DNA of 64,000 nt from Streptomyces xantholiticus (GTDB lineage Bacteria > Actinomycetota > Actinomycetes > Streptomycetales > Streptomycetaceae): contig NZ_BMWB01000005.1 in the NCBI RefSeq assembly GCF_014651015.1, positions 124,001-188,000 of the forward strand. The letters run 5' to 3'. Shown here in pieces: positions 26,982-36,323 of the stretch. Numbering within the stretch: position 1 is the first letter of the stretch; every line of letters begins with the position of its first letter. Below the pieces are notes generated by a model that was not told the DNA's origin, made no database searches, and saw only the letters and a list, made by a program, of their open reading frames with translations. Position numbers and translations under genes: made by a program.

Positions 26982-28349
26982 ATGTATGACGCCATTGTTG
27001 TCGGCGCACGTATTTCAGGTTCATCTGTGGCGCTGCTTCTGGCTCGCCTTGGACATCGCGTGCTGCTGGTAGACCGGGCCCGCTTTCCCAGCCCCACGTC
27101 CTCGTCCACCAACCTGATCCACCCGCCAGGCGTGCACCGGCTTCGGGCGTGGGGAGTTCTGGACCGGCTGAGCGGACACGCGATCCCACGCATCACCAGC
27201 TACCGGCTGCAGAGCGGCCCCGTCGGCATGGAAGCGCCGCTGCCCTCGGTCGAAGACGTCAACTACGCGCTGTCACCCCCACGGCTCGCCCTCGACGAGG
27301 CACTCGTACGGTGCGCGGTCGAGGCCGGCGTGGAACTGCGCGAGGAGACATCGGTACAGGAGTTGCTTCGCGACGACGACGGAACCGTCGTCGGAGTCTC
27401 GGGCACCACCAAACGATCGGGACGCTTCTCGGAGCGTGCCTCGGTCGTCATCGGCGCCGACGGCAAGAACTCCAAGGTGGCCCAGCTCGTGGCTGCTGCC
27501 AAGTACCGCGACCGCCCGGTGCTGAGCAAGAGCCTATGGACGTACTGGGAGGGGCTGCCGCAGCCCGCACTCGTCCGCACCTACCGCAAGAACCGTCGGC
27601 ACCCGTTCACCTGGCCCACGCACGACGGCCTCACCATCGTGGGAGTCGCCTGGCCGACCAACGACTTCCCCTCTCCGGGCTCCGACGAGGCCACGGACAG
27701 GACCGTCATCGACGCCTTGGCCGATGTCGACCCGGAGTTCGCCGGGCAGGTACGGGACACCGAGCGCGCGGACCGCTGGCTCACCGGGGCCGTGCCCAAC
27801 TTCCTGCGCACGCCGACCGGCCCCGGATGGGCCCTGGTAGGCGATGCCTCGGCGACCCGGGACCCCATCACGGCATCCGGCATCACCTACGCGGTGCTCG
27901 GTGCCGAACTCCTCGCAGACGCCGTGAGCAAGGGCCTGTCCGGCCAGGTCCGGATGGACAGCGCGCTCGCCGCCTACGCCGGGGAGCGGGACCGTCTGGT
28001 CGTCGACCACTACGACTACACCCACGACTACGCACGCATCGCCGACCACACCCCGGAGGAGCGCGCGCTCATCGAGGCGATGGGCCGCAGCCCCTGGCAC
28101 GCACGGGACATGATCGGCCTCTTCGCCACGGTGGTGCCGCCCGCCGATTTCTACTCGCGCGCCAACTTCCGTGCCCTCTTCGACTACCTCAACGACGAGA
28201 ACGGGCTGCCGCCCAAGGTCCGGCTCCTTCGCTGGCTGGTGCACGGCCTGCCCGGCCGGCCCTCGGCCCCCGCGGGGCTGGCCGACCGTCTCGTCGCGGC
28301 CGGTCTCGGCCCGATGGGCGACTTGCTGCTGCGCAGCGCCCGGCCCTGA
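26982..28349 (+). CDS. FAD-dependent monooxygenase/geranylgeranyl-reductase-like oxidoreductase
   Basis: 455 residues. FAD-binding motif near the N-terminus is DAIVVGARISGSSVALLLAR, with GxGxxG degenerated to GARISG. The second FAD contact is the GD motif in GPGWALVGDASATRDPITASGI. The middle has SERASVVIGADGKNSKVAQLV, the DG motif of group A flavoprotein hydroxylases. ATG at 26982 follows GGGGGA. It is the first gene of the PKS operon, so it is a likely tailoring oxygenase or reductase acting on the polyketide or its chain. Substrate unknown. Confidence 0.8.
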   Translation: MYDAIVVGARISGSSVALLLARLGHRVLLVDRARFPSPTSSSTNLIHPPGVHRLRAWGVLDRLSGHAIPRITSYRLQSGPVGMEAPLPSVEDVNYALSPPRLALDEALVRCAVEAGVELREETSVQELLRDDDGTVVGVSGTTKRSGRFSERASVVIGADGKNSKVAQLVAAAKYRDRPVLSKSLWTYWEGLPQPALVRTYRKNRRHPFTWPTHDGLTIVGVAWPTNDFPSPGSDEATDRTVIDALADVDPEFAGQVRDTERADRWLTGAVPNFLRTPTGPGWALVGDASATRDPITASGITYAVLGAELLADAVSKGLSGQVRMDSALAAYAGERDRLVVDHYDYTHDYARIADHTPEERALIEAMGRSPWHARDMIGLFATVVPPADFYSRANFRALFDYLNDENGLPPKVRLLRWLVHGLPGRPSAPAGLADRLVAAGLGPMGDLLLRSARP

Positions 28350-28464
28350 GCTGCGCCACTTCCGCGCGCTTCGAGCCGCCCACCAGCATCCACCGCCGAC
28401 GGTGTTCCACGGCTGCCCCGAGGGAGCAGCTCACGCAACGCCTCATTCTGAGGAGAACTCACAG

Positions 28465-30306
28465 ATGCCCAGCACTCAGCCCGCCTCCGGGCCCGTACTT
28501 CTCTTTCCCGGGCAAGGCGGCTTCGACGGTGTCGCCTTCAACCGAGCCGTCGGTGAACATCCGCAACTGCGTGCGGTGTTCGAGCTCATCGACCCGGTGG
28601 CGCGGGAGATCTGCGGTCGGGGCCTGACGGACGTCCTGTTCCGTGAACCGCCCGTGGAACTCGCCCAACTGCTCAAGGACGAGCCGTGGGTCTCGCAGCT
28701 CGCCATCTACGGCACCGGCCTGTCCGCGCACCGCATCCTGACCGACAACGGCGTCCGGCCTTCGGTGCTCATGGGCCACAGCCTCGGGGAGATCACCGCG
28801 CTGGTCGCCGCCGGTGCGTACTCGGTGGAGGACGGCGCGCGGATCGTGCTCCGCCGCACGAGCGCGATCGCCGGGCGGGACGCCGGGAACGGCGCGATGA
28901 TCGCGCTGGCCGCGTCCCCGGCCCGCAGCAGGCACCTGGTCGCTCTCCTGGAGAACGAGTCGCTGGCCGTGGCCACGGAGAACCATGACGCCCAGACGGT
29001 ACTGAGCGGCCCGCGCGAGACGATCGCCCAGGTCAAGGCGATCGCCGAACAGCTTGGTATCGGGTTCGCCGCCCTGGACGCCTCATTCGCCTTCCACAAC
29101 CCCGCGCTCGCGGGAGCGGCGCCCGGATTCGCCGCGTATGTGAGGGACCTGCCTCAACTCCCGATGTCCGTACCGGTCTACTCGCCGATCATGCAGCGGT
29201 TCTACGAGGACGACGAGAGCATCGGCGACCGCCTGGCGGACCACTTCACCCAGCCGGTGCGGTTCTCCACTGCCGTACGGTTCCTCCACGGGCGCGGAGA
29301 CCGCACCTTCGTGGAGGCCGGCGGACGGGCCACCCTCACCTCGCTCGTGCCCAAGGCATTGCTCGGCCTCGCGACCGACGACGTCACCGTGCTGTCGACC
29401 TTGTCCGTCGGGCGGGGCAACGCGCTCCGACTGCCCGACACGCTTGCCGCGCTGCGCGAGGCGGGGTTCGCCACCTCGGACGGTCTGGACGCGGTACGAC
29501 GGCAACTGGCGCCCAGCCTGTCCCGGGACGAGTTCAGCGTCTTCTGGGCGCAGGCGGGACGTGAGGTCACGGCCCTGGTGAACCAGCGGCTGTCCGCGTT
29601 CCGGGACCGGGCGGTCGACTCCGCGGTGGCCCTCTCGGCAGAGCCGGCCGCGGACTCGGAGGCGGTTGCGGTTGCGGCCGGGGCACCGGGCCTCCCGGGG
29701 CGCGAGGAAGTCTTCGCGACGGTGCGCACCCTGTACGCCGAGGCACTGGAGTACCCGGAAGAGGTCTTCACCCCCGAAGCACTCCTCGAAGCCGAACTCG
29801 GCGTGGACTCCGTGAAGCAGGTCGAACTCCTGTCACGAGCATCGACCCACTACGGACTGCCCGCCCGCTCCACGGACTTCCGGCTCGGCGACTACGAAAC
29901 GCTCGACAAGATCGCAGCCCTGATCGAGGAGGAGCTGCGGTCACCGACGGGCTCGACCGATCCGGTGCGCGAGCCGGAGCCGGCCGCGGACTCGGAGGCG
30001 GTTGCGGTTGCGGCCGGGGCACCGGGCCTCCCGGGGCGCGAAGAGGTCTTCGCGACGGTGCGCACCCTGTACGCCGAGGCACTGGAGTACCCGGAAGAGG
30101 TCTTCACCCCCGAAGCACTCCTCGAAGCCGAACTCGGCGTGGACTCCGTGAAGCAGGTCGAACTCCTGTCACGAGCATCGACCCACTACGGACTGCCCGC
30201 CCGCTCCACGGACTTCCGGCTCGGCGACTACGAAACGCTCGACAAGATCGCAGCCCTGATCGAGGGCGAACTCGGCCGTCTACGGCTCGGGAGCGCCGCG
30301 GCCTGA
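28465..30306 (+). CDS. PKS protein: malonyl-type AT followed by two near-identical ACPs
   Basis: 613 residues. The AT begins VLLFPGQGGFDG; its nucleophile is Ser106 in GHSLGE, and FAFH with His211 is the malonyl-type specificity motif. After an extension come two ACPs with phosphopantetheine sites at Ser449 and Ser561 (LGVDSVKQVELL). The ACP sequence resembles PUFA-synthase and heterocyst-glycolipid carriers more than modular PKS ones. The two ACP units are repeats at DNA level. GAGGAG precedes the ATG. It should load malonyl units for the iterative KS-CLF protein encoded 26 bp downstream; a trans role for the AT-less module at the right edge is possible. Confidence 0.85.
   Translation: MPSTQPASGPVLLFPGQGGFDGVAFNRAVGEHPQLRAVFELIDPVAREICGRGLTDVLFREPPVELAQLLKDEPWVSQLAIYGTGLSAHRILTDNGVRPSVLMGHSLGEITALVAAGAYSVEDGARIVLRRTSAIAGRDAGNGAMIALAASPARSRHLVALLENESLAVATENHDAQTVLSGPRETIAQVKAIAEQLGIGFAALDASFAFHNPALAGAAPGFAAYVRDLPQLPMSVPVYSPIMQRFYEDDESIGDRLADHFTQPVRFSTAVRFLHGRGDRTFVEAGGRATLTSLVPKALLGLATDDVTVLSTLSVGRGNALRLPDTLAALREAGFATSDGLDAVRRQLAPSLSRDEFSVFWAQAGREVTALVNQRLSAFRDRAVDSAVALSAEPAADSEAVAVAAGAPGLPGREEVFATVRTLYAEALEYPEEVFTPEALLEAELGVDSVKQVELLSRASTHYGLPARSTDFRLGDYETLDKIAALIEEELRSPTGSTDPVREPEPAADSEAVAVAAGAPGLPGREEVFATVRTLYAEALEYPEEVFTPEALLEAELGVDSVKQVELLSRASTHYGLPARSTDFRLGDYETLDKIAALIEGELGRLRLGSAAA
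29641..30265 (+). repeat. tandem 289-bp repeat encoding the two ACP domains
   Basis: 29641-29929 and 29977-30265 are virtually identical in nucleotide sequence (336-bp period, 112 codons). The one clear change I see by eye is GAGGAAGTC against GAAGAGGTC, which is silent. Even the Ala/Val-rich linker is copied. Such identity points to very recent duplication or active gene conversion. Confidence 0.9.
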
Positions 30307-30332
30307 GCCGGCGTAACGGAGGAGAGACCCCC

Positions 30333-33300
30333 ATGAAGGACCTGAACGGCAAGATCGCCCTCGTCACCGGCGGTGCCCGGAACGTCGGCAAGGCCATCGC
30401 GACCAAGCTGGCCGAGCGCGGGGCCCACGTACTGATCAACTACTTCCACTCCCACGAGCAGGCCAAGCAGACGCAGGAAGAACTGCGGGCGCTCGGCGCC
30501 GAGGTCGATCTGCTGCGTGCGTCCGTGGCGCGGCCCGAACAGGTCGCCAAGATGTTCGCCGAGATCGAGCGGCGCTTCGGACGGCTCGACATCCTCGTCA
30601 ACAACGCCGCCGACGGCGCGCTGGTGCCCGGCCCCGAGGTCACCGACAGCCATCTCGACAAGGCCCTCGACACCAACCTCAAGGGCGGTCTGCGTTGCGC
30701 CCGCGCCGCCGCACCGCTGATGGCACGCGCGGGCGGGGGTTCCGTCGTCAACGTGTCCGCGCTCGGCGGCTCCCAGATGGTCATGGCGAACTACCTCGCC
30801 TGTGCCCCGGCGAAGGCCGCCCTCGAGGCGGCCGCCCGCTATCTGGCGGTGGAGTTCGCGCCCTTGAACATCCGGGTGAACACCGCCTCGGCGGCGATGC
30901 TCACCAGCGAAGTCGCTGATGCGTTCCCGCACGCCGAGGACATGCAGGCGGCGATCGTGGCGGGCACCCCGCTGGGACGCCTCGGCACACCGCAGGAGTT
31001 CGCGGAGGTCGTGGCCTTCCTGGCCTCGGACCGGGCGTCGTGGATCACCGGCCAGGTCGTTCTGGCCGACGGCGGCCTCACACTGGGGGCCCCGCTGCTG
31101 TCGCCGTCCCCGAAGGCCTCCGACACCACGGCAACGGCCACGACGGCAACGACCACGACGGTGTCGACTGTGAAGTCTGTCGAGGAGCTTCGCGGACCGG
31201 AGGGGACCGCCGCGGGGACGACGGCGCCCGAACCGGCCGGGTCCGCCGACTCGTACGACGACAACGACATCGCCGTCGTCGGTATGGGCCTCGCCGTCAG
31301 CGGGGCCAACTCCCCGGACGAGTTCTGGCAACTGCGCACCTCGGGCCGCGAACTGTTCATCGAGGTTCCCGAAGACCGCTGGGAGCGGGCGAACTTCTCC
31401 TCCCCCACGCGCACCGACGAGGACAAGTCCTACCAGGACACCTGTGTGTTCATCACCGACTTCCACCCGGAACAGGCCGCACTCGAGGGACTGTCCGGCA
31501 CACCCGACGAGACCGAGCTCACCACCCTCTGGCTGCGGCACTCCCTGGTCCAGGCGCTGGACGGGGTCCGGCACGGTCCGTCCGACCGGTTCTCGTTCCA
31601 CGTCGGCTATACGGCGGACGGCAGCCAGCACCTCGAAGAGGCAGGCGTTCTGGCCGCGGCGCGTCATCTGACGGCCGGCCTCGCTGCGGACATGGGCCTT
31701 CCCGATGAGTCACGAGCCGATCTGCTCGGCCGCGTCGACAAGGTCCTGTCCGGTCGCTATCACCGCGGTGCCACGACGACCCCCCGTTTCCTGCCGCACC
31801 AGGTGGGGCGGCAGGCCATGGCCGGCATCCTGCCGGACGACACACAGACGCAGATGGTCGACACCGCCTGCTCGTCCTCCCTCTACGCCATCGACATCGG
31901 CGTCAAGGGCCTGCTGATGGGCAAGCAGGACGTCGCCGTGTGCGGCGGGGCCTTCGCCCTGGCGCCTCGCGGAACCGTCCTGTTCTCCAAGCTCAAGGGA
32001 CTGTCGGAGCGCGGAGCGGTGCACGCGCTGGATGCCGAGGCGGACGGGGTCATCTTCGCCGACGGCGCGGGGGTCGTCGTCCTCAAGCGCATGAGCCGGG
32101 CCCGGGCCGACGGGGACCGCGTTCTCGGCGTGCTGAAGGGCTTCGGCTCCTCGTCCGACGGCAGGGGCAAGGCCATCTACGCTCCCAACTCGACCGGGCA
32201 GAACCTGGCCGTCCAGCGGGCGCTGGAGGCCGGCCGGATCGACGGCTCGGACGTCGACTGGGTCAACGCGCACGCCACGGGCACCCCTGCGGGTGACCTT
32301 GCGGAGTTCACCACCCTGCGCCGGCACTACGGAGTCGAGCGGACAACGGCGGTGACCTCCAACAAGTCCCTGATCGGCCACACCGGCTGGGCCGCCGGCG
32401 TGGTGTCACTGATCGAGTCGATCCTCGCGATGCGGGAGGAGACCATCCCGGGCCAGTACCGCTTCTCCTCCGCGCCCGCGACGTTCGAGCTGGACACGTC
32501 GCGGCTGGAGATCTCCAGCCGCCCGCGTCCATGGCCGGCCGTGGCCGGGAAGGCCCGCACCGCGGCGATCTCGGGCTTCGGGTTCGGCGGCACCAACGCC
32601 CACCTCATCCTGACCGAACAGGTCTCGCAGACCCCGCCGGCCCCGCGGACCCTGACGGCAGCCGCCGACGCGCCGGAGCCCATGGCGGGCATGGACCGGA
32701 TCGCCGTCGTCGGCTGGTCGGCGAAGCTCCCCGGGGTGGACGACCGCGAGCAGGTGCTCGACTGGCTGTCGGGCTCCCGGCAGGTGGACGACGGCTTCGG
32801 CGAGAAGTATCCGACGCCGCCGTTCCAGCAGGTCCGGATGCCTCCGGCGACGGTGCGGACCATCGACCGGTGCCAGCTGATGATCCTGGCCTGCGCCCAT
32901 GACCTGCGGGACCAGCTACCGGAGTTCTGGCAGCGCCACTCGAAGCGCACGGGCGTCGTGATCGGGCACATGGGCCCCACCCGCGCCGCCATGCTCTACG
33001 CCAACCGCTGCTACCTGGACGACATCGAGCGCGGGCTGCGTGAGGACGGTGAGCTCGAGGGGACGCCCGAACTCACCATGCTCCTCGAGGGGCTGCGCGA
33101 GCGGGTCCACTCGATGGTTCCGTCGTCGAACGAGGACTCCTTCCCGGGCATGATGCCGAACGTCATCTCCGCCCGGGTCGCGAACTACTTCGACCTCAAC
33201 GGCCCCAACATCACTGTGGACGCCGGTCTCGCCTCGACGGTGTCCGCCTTCGCGACCGCCGCCCGCTATCTGCACAGCGGCGAGCTGGACTTCGTCCTGG

Positions 33301-36300
33301 CCGGCGGTATCAACGGCAACAGCCTGCCGGAGTACCGGGACCTGCTCAGCGAGGTGTTCGAGCAGCCGGTCGACCCCGCAGAAGGCGCCTTCCTGTTCGG
33401 CCTGACCACCGAACGGGCCGCAAGGGAAGCGGGCCTGCGCATCCTCGGTTTCGTCGACGAGGCCGAGGCGTCACCGGCCGCCCCGGAGGACGGCGCCGCC
33501 CCGGAGGAGGGCGGCCACGCCGTCCTCGACTGCGGCTCCCGCGGGCAGTACGGTCGCTACCTCGGCGCCGCGGGCGCCGTGGAAATCCTGCGCGCACTGC
33601 AGCGGCCCACCGGTGCCACGGAGATCCGCTGCCGTGAGAACGGCTACGACGCGGCCACCCACCTGCTGGTGACCGGCCCCGAAGCCCAGGAACGCATCAC
33701 CGCCGCGCCCCGGCTCCGGGCGGAGCCTTCGGCGGACGTCACCGGTCTCGTCGAACGCCATGTCGCCACTCTGCGGCCCGAGCCCGCCACTGTGCGCGGC
33801 ACCGCGGCGGCGGCCGTGCCCGAGGGCGCCGTTGTCCTCACCGACCGGCCCGCACTCGCCGAAAGCCTCATAGGATCCGCCACCGGCTGTGTGGTGCTGA
33901 GCACCACCGAGGTCGAGGCCCACCGGCCCGGACTGCACCACGTCCGGGGCACCCCCGAGAGCATCGCCGCGGCGCTCCAGGCGCTTCCCGGCCCTGTCCG
34001 CCATGTCGTCCTCGTGACCGACCTGTCGGCCTCCGCGCCGCCCGCGTCCGCCCTCACTGCGGAGCACCCGGGCCTGACGGCCCTGCACGATCTGGCCTTC
34101 CTGGTGGTCCAGCAGCGCTACGAGGAACTCGGCGACGCCTCGGCCTCCGTGGTCTTCGCTCTCCTCGGCGCCGTGCCGGACGGGGTGGCGCACCCGCTCA
34201 CCGGGCTGTTCACGGGCCTCGTCAAGTGCGTGGGCCTGGAACTGCCTGACGCCCAGGCCTTCGCCCTCGTCGCCGCCACCACGGACGTGGACGAGGCGGC
34301 GGCGCTGCTCGGCACCGAGCGGGTGAGTGGCCGCACCTTCCCCGTCGTCCACCACGACGGCACTCGCCGGCTCGTCCCCGCGCTGACGCGGCAGAGCGCC
34401 ATGGCTCCCGCCACGCCCACCGACCCGGGGGCGCTGCCGCTGGGTCGGGAGTCCGTCGTCGTCGCACTGGGCGGCGCCCGAGGCATCACCGCCGAAATCC
34501 TGGTGGCCCTCGCCGAGCGCTACGGCAGCCGGATCTACGCGCTGGGCAGCAACCCCGTCGACTCGTACCCGGCGGAGATCTTCCAGGGCACGGACGAGGA
34601 GTTCGCCGCCACCCGCGCCGCGTACATCTCGAGGCAGATGAAGACGGGCACGCAGACCGTCGCCGAGATCAGCAGAAGCTTCGACCGGATGGCAGACGCA
34701 CGCGCCGCCCGCCGCAACCTGGAGCGCATGACCCGGCACAGTGGTGCGGGCCGGGTCACCTATCTGACCTGCGACGCCCGTGACGAGGCGTCCGTGCGCG
34801 CGGCCATCGACACGGTGACGGGCGAGCACGGGCGTATCGACCTCGTGATCAACGCGCCGGGTTTGAACCGCTCCTCGCCGATCCGGGACAAGGACTTCGG
34901 CGAATTCCGCCGCATCCGCGACCTGAAGGTGGCGGCCCACCGCAACCTGCACCGTGCGCTCTCCGGTCGGCCACCGCGGATGTGGTGCGACTTCGGTTCA
35001 CTCCTCGGCTACTTCGGCCAGCGCGGCGAAGCCGACTACGCCTCCGGCAACGACTACCTGGCGACCGCTGCGGCCTACGCGGCGCAGGCCACCGGCATCG
35101 ACGAGTTCGTCATCGGCTGGACCCTGTGGGACGAGGTCGGCATGGGCGCCAACGAGCTCACCCGTGAGTATTTCAAGCGGGCGGGTTCGTACACGCACAT
35201 GCCGGTCGCCGAGGGCGTGCAGCACTTCATGGCGGAGCTCACCACGCCCCACCGCGTGCCCTCCCTGGTGCACCTCGGAGCGGCTGAGCGGGCCACGGTG
35301 GAGTCGTTCTACCCCGGCTACCTCGACGGGCAGGGCGAGCAAGCAGGCGCCTTCGCGGATCGCGGCCGGTTCTACCTGCGCCGCACCTCCGCCGGAGCGG
35401 CGGACGGTGACGCGATCCACTTCGAGTGCCCGTTCGGCCTCGACACGGACGCCTACCTCAGCGAGCACCTCGTACGGGGTGTGCCCACGCTGCCCGGCAC
35501 CTTCGTCACCGAGATGGCGGCCGAGGCCGCCCTCGGTCTGGTTCCCGGCGGTTGCGTCGTCGCCTTCGAGGACGTGCGCTTCCTGCACTTCCTCCAGGTC
35601 CGCGAGGGCGTGCCGCAGAGCCCGAAGAAGATCACCGCCCGCGTCGTCGAGCGGCTCGGCGACGTGACCACCGTGAGCGTGTCCATAACCCATGACGTGG
35701 TGGCCCCCACGGGCGTGCTCCTCGTCCCGGACAAGCCCCACTTCACCGTCCGCGTCCTGGTCAGCGGATCCTTCCCGGCTGCTCCCACATGGGAGAGGTG
35801 GGACGCCGAGGGCGAGTACCCCGTCACGGACCCCTACCACGTCCCCTCGGCACCGGTCCTGCTCAGCGGCGTCTTCCATGCGACCAGCGGCACCCGCAGG
35901 CACCCCCTCGGGGCCCGGTCCCTGTACCGGCCGCGCCTCGACGCGCGGACCGGCCCCTGGGGTGAGTTCCTGATACCGACGGTTCTGCTCGACGCGATGG
36001 CCCGCACCGGCGTGCTGGACCCGGTCGACGGCCTCGTCCCGGTCGCCGCTCCGCTCTCGATCCGGCGGATTGACCTGTACGGGGGCGCCAACGACGCCGA
36101 ACTCCTGGCGCGGCACGGCTCTTTGGACCTGTACGTCACGAACCCCGGTTTCTCGGGCGAGCGGCAGGGCGGCAACCGGTTCGTCGCAGTGGCACCCGAC
36201 GGCCGGGTCGTGGCTCAGATGAAGGATCTGGACGCCATCGTGATAGGGCAGCTGGATCCGGCCACCGGCGTGATCCACCCGCCGGCCCAGGCCCCGGCCG

Positions 36301-36323
36301 GCCGACAGGCGGCAGCGGTATGA
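30333..36323 (+). CDS. iterative PKS: FabL-type ER - KS - CLF - KR - DH
   Basis: 1996 residues. Residues 3-252 are a complete SDR with the enoyl-ACP reductase spacing Tyr154-x6-Lys161 (YLACAPAK) and FabL-like LGRLGTPQEF and VVLADGGLTL. The active KS (about 309-765) has Cys513 in DTACSSSL, His647 in HATGT and His683 in GHTG. A second KS-like domain (about 787-1110) has VDAGLASTV where the Cys should be, i.e. a chain-length-factor. A PUFA-type KR follows (LGGARGITAEIL ~1373; YASGND ~1567). The terminal DH has His1712 in EHLVRGVPTLPG and a matching LLDAMART Asp near 1886. Organisation resembles PUFA synthase PfaC/PfaA, but with an SDR enoyl reductase fused at the front. RBS GGAGGAGAG. Confidence 0.85.
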   Translation: MKDLNGKIALVTGGARNVGKAIATKLAERGAHVLINYFHSHEQAKQTQEELRALGAEVDLLRASVARPEQVAKMFAEIERRFGRLDILVNNAADGALVPGPEVTDSHLDKALDTNLKGGLRCARAAAPLMARAGGGSVVNVSALGGSQMVMANYLACAPAKAALEAAARYLAVEFAPLNIRVNTASAAMLTSEVADAFPHAEDMQAAIVAGTPLGRLGTPQEFAEVVAFLASDRASWITGQVVLADGGLTLGAPLLSPSPKASDTTATATTATTTTVSTVKSVEELRGPEGTAAGTTAPEPAGSADSYDDNDIAVVGMGLAVSGANSPDEFWQLRTSGRELFIEVPEDRWERANFSSPTRTDEDKSYQDTCVFITDFHPEQAALEGLSGTPDETELTTLWLRHSLVQALDGVRHGPSDRFSFHVGYTADGSQHLEEAGVLAAARHLTAGLAADMGLPDESRADLLGRVDKVLSGRYHRGATTTPRFLPHQVGRQAMAGILPDDTQTQMVDTACSSSLYAIDIGVKGLLMGKQDVAVCGGAFALAPRGTVLFSKLKGLSERGAVHALDAEADGVIFADGAGVVVLKRMSRARADGDRVLGVLKGFGSSSDGRGKAIYAPNSTGQNLAVQRALEAGRIDGSDVDWVNAHATGTPAGDLAEFTTLRRHYGVERTTAVTSNKSLIGHTGWAAGVVSLIESILAMREETIPGQYRFSSAPATFELDTSRLEISSRPRPWPAVAGKARTAAISGFGFGGTNAHLILTEQVSQTPPAPRTLTAAADAPEPMAGMDRIAVVGWSAKLPGVDDREQVLDWLSGSRQVDDGFGEKYPTPPFQQVRMPPATVRTIDRCQLMILACAHDLRDQLPEFWQRHSKRTGVVIGHMGPTRAAMLYANRCYLDDIERGLREDGELEGTPELTMLLEGLRERVHSMVPSSNEDSFPGMMPNVISARVANYFDLNGPNITVDAGLASTVSAFATAARYLHSGELDFVLAGGINGNSLPEYRDLLSEVFEQPVDPAEGAFLFGLTTERAAREAGLRILGFVDEAEASPAAPEDGAAPEEGGHAVLDCGSRGQYGRYLGAAGAVEILRALQRPTGATEIRCRENGYDAATHLLVTGPEAQERITAAPRLRAEPSADVTGLVERHVATLRPEPATVRGTAAAAVPEGAVVLTDRPALAESLIGSATGCVVLSTTEVEAHRPGLHHVRGTPESIAAALQALPGPVRHVVLVTDLSASAPPASALTAEHPGLTALHDLAFLVVQQRYEELGDASASVVFALLGAVPDGVAHPLTGLFTGLVKCVGLELPDAQAFALVAATTDVDEAAALLGTERVSGRTFPVVHHDGTRRLVPALTRQSAMAPATPTDPGALPLGRESVVVALGGARGITAEILVALAERYGSRIYALGSNPVDSYPAEIFQGTDEEFAATRAAYISRQMKTGTQTVAEISRSFDRMADARAARRNLERMTRHSGAGRVTYLTCDARDEASVRAAIDTVTGEHGRIDLVINAPGLNRSSPIRDKDFGEFRRIRDLKVAAHRNLHRALSGRPPRMWCDFGSLLGYFGQRGEADYASGNDYLATAAAYAAQATGIDEFVIGWTLWDEVGMGANELTREYFKRAGSYTHMPVAEGVQHFMAELTTPHRVPSLVHLGAAERATVESFYPGYLDGQGEQAGAFADRGRFYLRRTSAGAADGDAIHFECPFGLDTDAYLSEHLVRGVPTLPGTFVTEMAAEAALGLVPGGCVVAFEDVRFLHFLQVREGVPQSPKKITARVVERLGDVTTVSVSITHDVVAPTGVLLVPDKPHFTVRVLVSGSFPAAPTWERWDAEGEYPVTDPYHVPSAPVLLSGVFHATSGTRRHPLGARSLYRPRLDARTGPWGEFLIPTVLLDAMARTGVLDPVDGLVPVAAPLSIRRIDLYGGANDAELLARHGSLDLYVTNPGFSGERQGGNRFVAVAPDGRVVAQMKDLDAIVIGQLDPATGVIHPPAQAPAGRQAAAV

